A stretch of 17,382 nt of DNA from positions 1 to 17,382 of the forward strand of contig CAZFJN010000040.1 in assembly GCA_964519595.1 (NCBI GenBank), read 5' to 3'. Under the pieces are notes generated by a model. The model was not told the DNA's origin, did not search any database, and saw nothing but the letters and a program-made list of their open reading frames with translations. The position numbers and the translations under genes are program-made. Shown here piece after piece: positions 12,046 to 17,382 of this stretch (positions within the stretch are counted from its first letter, which is position 1; each line of letters starts with the position of its first letter). Source of the stretch: JANRKF01 sp964519595. GTDB lineage: Bacteria; Pseudomonadota; Alphaproteobacteria; Rickettsiales; SXRF01.

Positions 12046-13725
12046 GCAGGGAAATATTTTCCTTTGTGCAATAAGCTCATCAATTCTGGCATGTGGCGTA
12101 AGATAATACACAAGTAAATATCGTTTATTCAAGGGAATATAAAGTTTTCTTACATTGTTAATTGGAACATGCGCGGCGAAATTTACATCATTCTGGCAAT
12201 GCATTACCTTTTGAAAATAAACCGGATGATCAACCACTATATTCACGCCAATTTGTGTCATATAGTCATTTGTCACACGAATATTATGTCCGGGAAGGTT
12301 GGTAAATTGCTTATAATTATAAAGAACAGCGCGTGTATTAAGGCCGAGCTGGTCAATAGTATGCAAATCAGAGAAATAGGCGATCGCTCCTGCCGCCGTC
12401 ATTGCAATTTTTACGTCAGAATCATTGCCAGTATAAAATAATTCGCGTAGTTTTTTGCCAACGACTTTCCAGTTAACAGGTTTTTCATTAACTTCCATGT
12501 CAAGAATTTCTGTTGGTTTAACACCATATTTATAAAAATGTTTGATATTCACAGCAGGATTAAGATCAACTCTTGGTATTGAATGTGTGAAATTACCAAG
12601 CAAAAATGCGCCGGTAACGGCAATTATTGTCAGCGTAATATATTTTGGCAGCAGTGCCTGAATCAGCCTGATCACCACAATATAATAAAAAGGCAATACA
12701 GAAACCAGAAAGCGGAATTCCATAAAATCGCCGCCAACATAGATGATATAAAAAATCCACAGCAGCAGAGTTGTCGCAAGGAGCAATGCCTGCCCGCCAA
12801 GCCGCCTAAAAAAACCACGTCCGGCGAAAAAATAAATAATCAGCAACGGCACAAATAGCGGCAGATACATATGTAAAATATTATACAGCCACAAATAGCG
12901 CAGACCATATTTCGCCATGCTTTCAGAGCCGGGCATTTTGATGTAAAAACTATTCGGCAGCGCATTGCCATAAGCCAGATAACAGACAATCAGAAAACCA
13001 ATCGTGGTAGCGGCAGGAATAATAATAGCCGGAAAAATACGTTTAAGACCATCATCAATAGAGACAGAAATAAGGGCGGCGCGATATAGCAGATAAACAT
13101 AACCGGGAAATAACAAAACTGCGCTATCCAGCCGCGAAAGCAGCGCAAGAGCTGCGACAGTGCCAATTATAAGATAATTTCTTTGTGCATTTTTTTCTGA
13201 TTCTTTTTCTGTATTTTTTTCTGTATTTTTTTCTGCGCTACCTTCTTCAAGCGTCAGCACGCGCCAATAAAAGGCCAGAATTAAAAAACTCGTCCACATT
13301 GTCTCCAAGCCGCCAGTTGCATAAGCGGTGAAGCTGTGATGAGTTGCCAGTAAAAGAACCGTAATCAGCGCCGGAAATGAAGAACCAAGCACAATTCTGG
13401 CCAGCTGATAAACAAGCACCAGACAAGCCATAAAACTCGCCATATTGATAGTATTCGAGGCAAATTCCGGCGGAATAGCAAACACCATCGCTACGCCAAT
13501 CATCAAACTATAAAAAAAGCTGGTAAAGCCAAATTCACTAGAACCAGGATACCACACTAAACCATAGCCGCGTGAAAACCATTTGGCATAATTATAGGAA
13601 ATATAAGCATCATCCTGTATGAAAACATTGCCGAATGCATTGTAAAGTCCGAGCAAAACTAAAAACAATAACGGCCAATGGTTTTTATATTCTGATAATT
13701 TATATCTGGATAAAAAAGACACCAT
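12037..13725 (-). CDS. Polytopic GT-C type membrane glycosyltransferase
   Basis: A 562-residue protein with about ten hydrophobic helices through residue ~380 and a soluble C-terminal region outside the membrane. The N-terminal signature IQDDAYISYNYAKWFSRGYGLVWYPG (36-61) has the acidic pair in the first extracytoplasmic loop characteristic of GT-C enzymes that use polyprenyl-phosphate sugars, and resembles the AftB-like/GT89-related group (DDAYI..RYA..G.GLV). Such enzymes add sugars to lipid-linked or surface glycans on the outer face of the inner membrane; donor and acceptor here are unknown. A loop at about 163-179 contains a four-residue repeat (EKNT, EKNT, EKES, EKNA). No Shine-Dalgarno precedes ATG 13725; a TATATT six bases upstream could indicate a leaderless start, but no -35 box is convincing. 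Confidence 0.8.
   Translation of the reverse strand: MVSFLSRYKLSEYKNHWPLLFLVLLGLYNAFGNVFIQDDAYISYNYAKWFSRGYGLVWYPGSSEFGFTSFFYSLMIGVAMVFAIPPEFASNTINMASFMACLVLVYQLARIVLGSSFPALITVLLLATHHSFTAYATGGLETMWTSFLILAFYWRVLTLEEGSAEKNTEKNTEKESEKNAQRNYLIIGTVAALALLSRLDSAVLLFPGYVYLLYRAALISVSIDDGLKRIFPAIIIPAATTIGFLIVCYLAYGNALPNSFYIKMPGSESMAKYGLRYLWLYNILHMYLPLFVPLLIIYFFAGRGFFRRLGGQALLLATTLLLWIFYIIYVGGDFMEFRFLVSVLPFYYIVVIRLIQALLPKYITLTIIAVTGAFLLGNFTHSIPRVDLNPAVNIKHFYKYGVKPTEILDMEVNEKPVNWKVVGKKLRELFYTGNDSDVKIAMTAAGAIAYFSDLHTIDQLGLNTRAVLYNYKQFTNLPGHNIRVTNDYMTQIGVNIVVDHPVYFQKVMHCQNDVNFAAHVPINNVRKLYIPLNKRYLLVYYLTPHARIDELIAQRKIFPCRK
13191..13238. repeat. 12-bp tandem repeat encoding the EKNT loop of the glycosyltransferase
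   Basis: Four imperfect 12-bp units, CTTTTTCTGTAT being typical, each four codons long and in frame. Copy-number changes would only lengthen or shorten a charged loop. Confidence 0.8.
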
Positions 13726-13800
13726 AAAAACAATATAAAAACACTGTAACTAATCACTATAAACAAATAAAAGTGCAATAAACAAAAGCACAATTATCAA

Positions 13801-14204
13801 AAGCCAGACGGCCTGTAAGCCGGGTTCTGTTTAAGATAGCCATTCATCTGGGACGGTTGTTGCCAACCGCCTCAAGCAACCTACCCGGAAGGTCAAACGT
13901 GCGAAGCGCACTTCCTTCCCTATTTGGTCTTGCTCCGGGCGGGGTTTGCCATGCCGCCTCTGTTACCAGAAGCGCGGTGCGCTCTTACATTAAGCTTCCG
14001 GCTTGCGCCTTTGGCCGCACCATTTCACCCTTACCATCCTTCGCTAAAGCTACGGCGTGGCGGTTTATTTTCTGTTGCACTTTCCCTGAGGTTACCCTCG
14101 GCGGGCGTTACCCGCCACCCTGCTTCGTGGAGTCCGGACTTTCCTCTCCCTTATAAAATAACAAGTAAAATATAAAAAAGCGACCATCCAGCCATCTGGC
14201 AAAA
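13801..14204 (-). ncRNA. rnpB: RNase P RNA (class A)
   Basis: Catalytic RNA of RNase P, which removes tRNA 5' leaders. On the minus strand the universal elements appear in order: GAGGAAAGTCCGGACTCC (5' half of P4), GTGCAACAGAAA, AAACCGCC, TAAGGGTGAAA, GAGCGCACCGC, AGACCAAATAGGG (here GCAAGACCAAATAGGG), GGGTAGGTTGCTTGAG, AGATGAATGGC, ACAGAACCCGGCTTACAGGCC. The ends pair as P1: GCCAGATGGC (14200-14191) with GCCGTCTGGC (13812-13803), one G-U pair. Two departures from the usual form: the 25-nt P12 segment between AAACCGCC and TAAGGG carries a palindromic element, and a 27-nt insertion (13988-14014) sits in the loop of the following GGTGCGG hairpin. The P3 region is unusually AT-rich. Ends are accurate to a few bases. 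Confidence 0.95.
14035..14060. repeat. Palindromic-element relative occupying P12 of RNase P RNA
   Basis: The plus strand reads CATCC (14035), TTC, GCTAAAGC, TAC, then GGCGTGG. This is the architecture of the intergenic elements: CATCC arm, triplet, GCY-AA-RGC core, triplet, partner arm. On the transcribed strand both triplets are GWA (GTA and GAA), as in the intergenic copies. The right arm (GGCGTGG) has diverged from GGATG. Confidence 0.6.
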
Positions 14205-14209
14205 GACAA

Positions 14210-14221
14210 GTTATAATTATA
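14210..14221 (-). promoter_or_regulatory. Candidate -10 region of rnpB
   Basis: On the minus strand overlapping TATAAT and TATAAC boxes end at 14210, seven bases before the predicted 5' end near 14203. A TGGACT about 15 bp upstream is the only candidate -35 box, with short spacing, so the promoter call is moderate. Confidence 0.4.
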
Positions 14222-14237
14222 ACCACACATAGTCCAG

Positions 14238-14263
14238 CAATAGTTACAGGCAATAGTTACAGG
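14238..14263. repeat. 13-bp tandem duplication upstream of rnpB
   Basis: CAATAGTTACAGG occurs twice back to back (14238-14250, 14251-14263), with a weaker relative (AATTGTTACA) just beyond. It is followed by a perfect AATTGTT-ACA-AACAATT palindrome (14270-14286). The segment 14205-14307 holds no gene; it lies between the amidase stop and rnpB, where the rnpB promoter should be. Confidence 0.75.
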
Positions 14264-14307
14264 AAAGATAATTGTTACAAACAATTTCTATGAAGTAGGC
14301 GCAAGGA

Positions 14308-15021
14308 TCACAATTTATAAAGCAGGTTATTGATTATTTGTTCGCATTCATCGTCCCATTTGCCGTTGAGGAGATTTTGGCGGTAATGGCGTTGGAAGGC
14401 GGTTATGGTGCTGGCAGGGTCAGAAATATCATAGCCGAAAGTGGATAGTTTTTTTATAGCATCATCTATGGCATGAGCTGTTTTGTTTTCTTGGTTTTCT
14501 TGGTTTTCGGTTTTTATCTGCTTTGCTGAATCTTTATCCGGCCATAATCCTATTCCATTTTCAGCGAGCATTTTCCAGTTAAACAGCTCGCCAGGGTCTT
14601 TTTTCCGCATTGGCGCGATGTCGGAATGTCCGACAATATTACGCGCTGGAATATTATGACGCGATAGAATGTCCGCGCATAATTCCATAACGCTGTGCAT
14701 CTGCTCTTTAGGAAAATTACGATAACCAAAACGATGTCCTGGATTGGCTATTTCAATTCCTATAGAGCGCTGATTTATATTGCTGTTGCCGCGCCAATAG
14801 CTTTTTCCGGCGTGCCAGGCGCGCAACTTCTCATCGACCAGACGGTAAATTGCCCCCTCTTCATCAACCAGATAATGCGCGCTTACCTCAGCCTTAGGAT
14901 CACAAAGGCGGCCAATAGCATCAGCAGCGGAAACCATGTCTGTGTAATGCAGAACCAGCATATCAACAACATGAACATCGCGGCTGTTGCAATTAGGTGA
15001 AGGAGAAGCGAGTATTTTCAA
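14308..15021 (-). CDS. N-acetylmuramoyl-L-alanine amidase, AmpD-like (Amidase_2), TTG start
   Basis: Zinc amidase of 237 residues that cleaves the bond between muramic acid and the stem peptide. Zinc ligands fit AmpD: His25 (VLHYTDM), His132 (GHSDIAP) and Asp142 (KKDPG); Glu90 (SIGIEI) and Lys140 occupy the other catalytic positions. The C-terminal part (about 185-237, LSTFGYDI, then TAFQRHYRQNLLNGKWD) resembles a peptidoglycan-binding domain, as in the longer AmpD relatives of Alphaproteobacteria. There is no signal peptide, so it should act on anhydro-muropeptides in the cytoplasm during wall recycling. The start is TTG at 15021, with AAGG seven bases upstream; the first in-frame ATG (residue 21) would leave only four residues before His25. 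A NQENQEN linker is encoded by 9-bp repeats. It follows the zeta gene on the same strand. Confidence 0.93.
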   Translation of the reverse strand: MKILASPSPNCNSRDVHVVDMLVLHYTDMVSAADAIGRLCDPKAEVSAHYLVDEEGAIYRLVDEKLRAWHAGKSYWRGNSNINQRSIGIEIANPGHRFGYRNFPKEQMHSVMELCADILSRHNIPARNIVGHSDIAPMRKKDPGELFNWKMLAENGIGLWPDKDSAKQIKTENQENQENKTAHAIDDAIKKLSTFGYDISDPASTITAFQRHYRQNLLNGKWDDECEQIINNLLYKL

Positions 15022-15044
15022 ATTATCGCCTTTTCTGGGCTGTT

Positions 15045-15117
15045 TCTTGGCTGTTTTACTAGCTGTTTATTGGCTATTTATTTGCTGCTTATTGGCTATT
15101 TATTGCCTGCTATTTGC
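15045..15117. repeat. Degenerate short repeats between the zeta and amidase genes
   Basis: The spacer 15022-15109 consists of variants of TTGGCTATTTATT and GGCTGTTT, including two copies of ATTGGCTATTTATT (from about 15068 and 15091). No gene or clear hairpin is present. The repeats end at the stop of the zeta gene. Confidence 0.6.
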
Positions 15118-15433
15118 CTTCCATAAGCTGCTTGCGGGCAACAGGCGCTAAATCAGCAATCTGCTGCTCTATTTCACTGATATGAATGGTAAGGCCAGCG
15201 CGGCCAAAATCCTTAAACAGCTTGTCAATTATGTCTTCATCGCCGCTTTTTTCCATATCCGCCATGACTACATCCTTGGCATATTGCTCAGCCTCTGAGC
15301 CATTTTTTCCTAGTTTTTCAGCCGCCCATAAGCCGAGCAGCTTATTGCGGCGGGCATTGATTTTAAACTCTAATTCAGCATCAAGAACGAATTTAGTTTC
15401 AAATGCTTTCTGACGATCATCAAAGTTAGCCAT
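15110..15433 (-). CDS. ATP synthase zeta subunit / DUF1476 family inhibitor
   Basis: A 107-residue helical protein matching DUF1476, the F1Fo-ATP synthase zeta subunit first characterised in Paracoccus denitrificans, where it inhibits ATP hydrolysis by F1. Conserved blocks are FDDRQKAFETKFVLDAEL (4-21), the ARRNKLLGLWAAEKLG core (about 27-42) and the EQYAKDVVMADMEKSGDEDIIDKLFKD segment (48-74). The inhibitory region is the N-terminal helix. The ATG at 15433 is chosen for its strong AGGAGA site; upstream in-frame ATGs lack one. It is divergent from purC, an arrangement found in many Alphaproteobacteria, and this family is largely restricted to that class, so it is the best taxonomic marker in the window. 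Confidence 0.94.
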   Translation of the reverse strand: MANFDDRQKAFETKFVLDAELEFKINARRNKLLGLWAAEKLGKNGSEAEQYAKDVVMADMEKSGDEDIIDKLFKDFGRAGLTIHISEIEQQIADLAPVARKQLMEGK

Positions 15434-15488
15434 ATTTTCTCCTATACATGTTATTATCAACAGATTATATCTTGTTTCATTCTATGCT

Positions 15489-15548
15489 TAGTTCAATATT
15501 AAGTTCAGTATAAAGTTCAGTATAAAGTGCAATATTCACTCAGTATAG
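15489..15548. repeat. Five 12-bp tandem repeats in the divergent zeta-purC spacer
   Basis: Units TAGTTCAATATT, AAGTTCAGTATA, AAGTTCAGTATA, AAGTGCAATATT and CACTCAGTATAG. The consensus AAGTTCAGTATA contains a TATAAA-like -10 at each junction, so the array may hold purC promoter boxes. The region 15434-15610 contains no other feature. Confidence 0.85.
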
Positions 15549-15610
15549 AGCAGCTTTAACAACACGCAAGAACTACTACAATGCAAATAAAACAACGGAA
15601 GATATTTTCT

Positions 15611-16423
15611 ATGGCGTCCCGAAAACCTATTTATGAAGGCAAGGCAAAACAGCTATTTGAAGGTCCTGAACCTGGTACGCTTATTCAGCATTTTAAAGAT
15701 GACGCCACTGCTTTCAACAACCAGAAAAAAGGCGTAATCAACGGCAAAGGCGTGATGAATAATCGCATTTCTGCTTATCTGATGACGCGCATTTCTGAAA
15801 TTGGCGTGCCAACTCATTTCATCAGAAGAATTAATATGCGCGAACAGCTGGTGCGCGCTGTGCAGATTGTGCCGCTTGAAGTTATTGTTCGCAACGTGGC
15901 GGCAGGAAGTTTTGCCAAACGTTTTGGCGCGACGGAAGGCAAGGCTCTTGGTCATCCGCTGATTGAATATTGCTACAAAAACGATGCGCTTGGTGATCCT
16001 TTTGTTGCGGAAGATCATATTTTTTCTTTCGGCTGGGCATCTCCTCATGAAATGGATGATATAAGGATGATGAGTTTCCGGATAAATGATTTTTTATCTG
16101 GATTATTTATGGGAATTGGCATTCGGCTGGTTGATTTCAAGCTAGAATTTGGCCGAGTTCTTGAGAATGATCGTGAATATCTTATTCTGGCTGACGAAAT
16201 AAGCCCTGATAATTGCCGCCTGTGGGATATTAAAACCGGCTATCGCCTTGATAAGGATCGTTTCCGGCAGGATCTTGGCAGTGTTGAAGAGGCTTATTGC
16301 GAAGTAGCGCATCGCCTTGGAATTCTGCCGCAATCGGAAAATGAACCAAGCTATGTAATTGAGGTTGATCCGCGTGCGCCGAAGGGAAGCAAAGAAAAAT
16401 CTAAAAAGAATAGTGAAGAATAG
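15611..16423 (+). CDS. purC: Phosphoribosylaminoimidazole-succinocarboxamide synthase
   Basis: ATP-dependent ligase joining CAIR and aspartate to make SAICAR in purine synthesis. Conserved blocks: IYEGKAKQLFEG (ATP-binding N-terminus), FKDDATAFNNQKKGVINGKG, NMREQLVRAVQIVPLEVIVRNVAAGS, KNDALGDPFV, GIRLVDFKLEFGR and LADEISPDNCRLWD. From ATG 15611 the protein has 270 residues. I prefer this start to ATG 15581 because relatives begin just before IYEGKAK and GGAAG lies nine bases upstream; the longer form would add MQIKQRKIFS. The C-terminal tail (PKGSKEKSKKNSEE) is a charged extension. It leads a purC-purS-purQ cluster with short gaps (44 bp to purS). Confidence 0.97.
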   Translation: MASRKPIYEGKAKQLFEGPEPGTLIQHFKDDATAFNNQKKGVINGKGVMNNRISAYLMTRISEIGVPTHFIRRINMREQLVRAVQIVPLEVIVRNVAAGSFAKRFGATEGKALGHPLIEYCYKNDALGDPFVAEDHIFSFGWASPHEMDDIRMMSFRINDFLSGLFMGIGIRLVDFKLEFGRVLENDREYLILADEISPDNCRLWDIKTGYRLDKDRFRQDLGSVEEAYCEVAHRLGILPQSENEPSYVIEVDPRAPKGSKEKSKKNSEE

Positions 16424-16467
16424 TGAATAATAATTAAGAATAGAGATAATTTACTGTGGTAAAATCT

Positions 16468-16707
16468 ATGAAAGCAAAAGTGCATATAACTCTTAAAAAT
16501 GGCGTACTTGATCCGCAAGGCAAGGCAATCGAGGGAGCTTTGTCCAATATGGGATTTTCTGAAATAGCTGATGTGCGGCAAGGAAAATATATCGAGCTTT
16601 CAATCAAAGAATCAGATCGCCAAAAAGCAGAAGCTATGCTCGATAAAATATGCTCATCTCTGCTTGCCAACACTGTGGTTGAAAATTATCGTTATGAGCT
16701 ATTATGA
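16468..16707 (+). CDS. purS: FGAM synthase small subunit PurS
   Basis: A 79-residue subunit of the three-part formylglycinamidine synthase (PurL small form with PurQ and PurS), where it bridges PurL and PurQ for ammonia transfer. It shows the family start MKAKVHITLKNGVLDPQGKA, the IADVRQGKYIEL strand and the C-terminal NTVVENYRYEL. The ATG 16468 fits family alignments; a GTG at 16456 would add MVKS. No strong ribosome binding site is visible. The presence of PurS implies that purL downstream encodes the short form, outside this window. Confidence 0.95.
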   Translation: MKAKVHITLKNGVLDPQGKAIEGALSNMGFSEIADVRQGKYIELSIKESDRQKAEAMLDKICSSLLANTVVENYRYELL

Positions 16708-16738
16708 ATCAACATAATGATTATTGATTATCGTTGCT

Positions 16739-17382
16739 ATGAAATCGGCTGTTATAACTTTTCCCGGCTCTAATTGTGATCGAGATGGCTTCACGGTTCT
16801 TGAGGCTCTTGGCCTGAATCCTGTTGCCGTGTGGCATCGCGCTGATGAATTGCCGAAGGTTGATCTGGTTTATATTCCCGGCGGTTTCTCATATGGTGAT
16901 TATCTGCGCTCTGGCGCTATGGCCGCACATTCTCCAATTATGCGCGAAATTAAAAGCCATGCGGCGCGCGGCGGATATGTTCTGGGAATCTGCAACGGCT
17001 TTCAGATTCTAACTGAATCAGGTTTGTTACCAGGAATATTATTACGCAACAGTGGACTTAAATTCATCTGCCGTGAAACTGAGCTGATAGTTGAAAATAA
17101 TCAAACCGCTTTTACCAGAAACTATGCAAAATCTCAGCTTATTTCCGTTCCAGTCGCGCATCATGACGGAAATTATTTCGCTGATGACGAAACGATTGCG
17201 CGACTTCAGAATAATGGTCAGATAATATTCAAATATAAAAATAATCCAAATGGTTCACGCGCGGACATAGCCGGAATCATTAACGAAAAATTCAATGTCC
17301 TTGGCATGATGCCGCATCCGGAAAGACATTCCGAGCAAATCTTAGGCGGAATAGACGGCAGAGCAATTTTCGAAAGCCTGCT
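16739..17382 (+). CDS. purQ: FGAM synthase glutaminase subunit PurQ (3' end cut by window)
   Basis: Class I glutamine amidotransferase that supplies ammonia to PurL. The frame starts at ATG 16739, 31 bp after purS, and runs to the window edge with no stop (214 full codons). It begins MKSAVITFPGSNCDRDG, with YIPGGFSYGDYLRSGAMA (45-62). The catalytic triad is Cys85 (GICNGFQIL), His193 and Glu195 (MMPHPERHSE). The visible length is close to the usual ~220-230 residues, so only a few residues are missing. No clear Shine-Dalgarno is present; translation may be coupled to purS. Nothing appears truncated apart from the edge. Confidence 0.96.
   Translation, partial: MKSAVITFPGSNCDRDGFTVLEALGLNPVAVWHRADELPKVDLVYIPGGFSYGDYLRSGAMAAHSPIMREIKSHAARGGYVLGICNGFQILTESGLLPGILLRNSGLKFICRETELIVENNQTAFTRNYAKSQLISVPVAHHDGNYFADDETIARLQNNGQIIFKYKNNPNGSRADIAGIINEKFNVLGMMPHPERHSEQILGGIDGRAIFESL

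Noticed and set aside
13857..14175. Two overlapping plus-strand open frames of 83-99 codons
   Set aside because: They lie entirely opposite rnpB; openness comes from the GC-rich structured RNA gene, not from coding selection.
14270..14286. Perfect palindrome AATTGTT-ACA-AACAATT as a terminator of the amidase gene
   Set aside because: The stem is all A/T except one pair per arm and there is no T-tract on either strand, so a terminator is not supported. It may be a chance or protein-binding palindrome.
1..17382. tRNA genes, insertion sequences, integrase or phage genes
   Set aside because: I looked in all spacers and saw no cloverleaf, no transposase or integrase motif and no terminal inverted repeats typical of insertion sequences.

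Overview
The window looks like a scaffold piece from an alphaproteobacterium, probably a metagenome assembly because it contains a 100-N gap. The taxonomic evidence is the gene set at the right end: a DUF1476 / ATP synthase zeta-subunit gene (a family largely confined to Alphaproteobacteria) divergent from purC-purS-purQ, plus an aspartyl-tRNA synthetase with a non-discriminating-type residue. I cannot name a genus. The DNA is moderately AT-rich and unusually full of short repeats.

Layout, left to right. 1-3115 (all minus): the start of an unknown gene, a nitronate monooxygenase/FabK-like flavoprotein, and an RDD-family membrane protein interrupted by the gap. 3217-5932: a small accessory island holding a truncated four-helix-bundle remnant, a hypothetical gene with a 9-G tract, a toxin-antitoxin pair of the HI1419/HI1420 type (TIGR02683/TIGR02684), and a 477-residue coiled-coil protein of unknown function. 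The island lies between two direct copies of a block (first 44 bp of the RDD gene + heptamer array + palindromic element). 6140-8231 (minus): a TPR-GNAT acetyltransferase and lysC. 8271-9041 (plus): ubiG, overlapping tail-to-tail with a nitrilase-family hydrolase. 9014-11936 (minus): aspS, a 63-residue protein and the hydrolase, joined by 4-bp ATGA overlaps. 12037-13725 (minus): a GT-C membrane glycosyltransferase. 13801-14204 (minus): rnpB. 14308-15433 (minus): the zeta subunit and an AmpD-like amidase with a TTG start. 15611 to the right edge (plus): purC, purS, purQ (cut by the edge).

The most distinctive feature is the repeats. (i) Heptamer arrays (TGGTTGA / TCAACCA and variants) fill several intergenic regions, touch the start codons of two adjacent genes, and occur as in-frame insertions inside the hydrolase and UbiG. 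(ii) A palindromic element (CATCC/GGATG arms, GWA triplets, GCC-TT-GGC core) occurs alone, as a 27-bp x3 tandem, at or beside stop codons, and apparently in place of the normal P12 stem of RNase P RNA. (iii) Other 12-, 13-, 15- and 23-bp tandem repeats sit in linkers and spacers. The protein-coding behaviour resembles that of Rickettsia palindromic elements, but the sequence family is not one I recognise.

Functionally the core genes are housekeeping: purine synthesis (purC, purS, purQ), the lysine/threonine/methionine branch (lysC), ubiquinone (ubiG), translation (aspS), tRNA maturation (rnpB), peptidoglycan recycling (amidase) and ATP synthase control (zeta).
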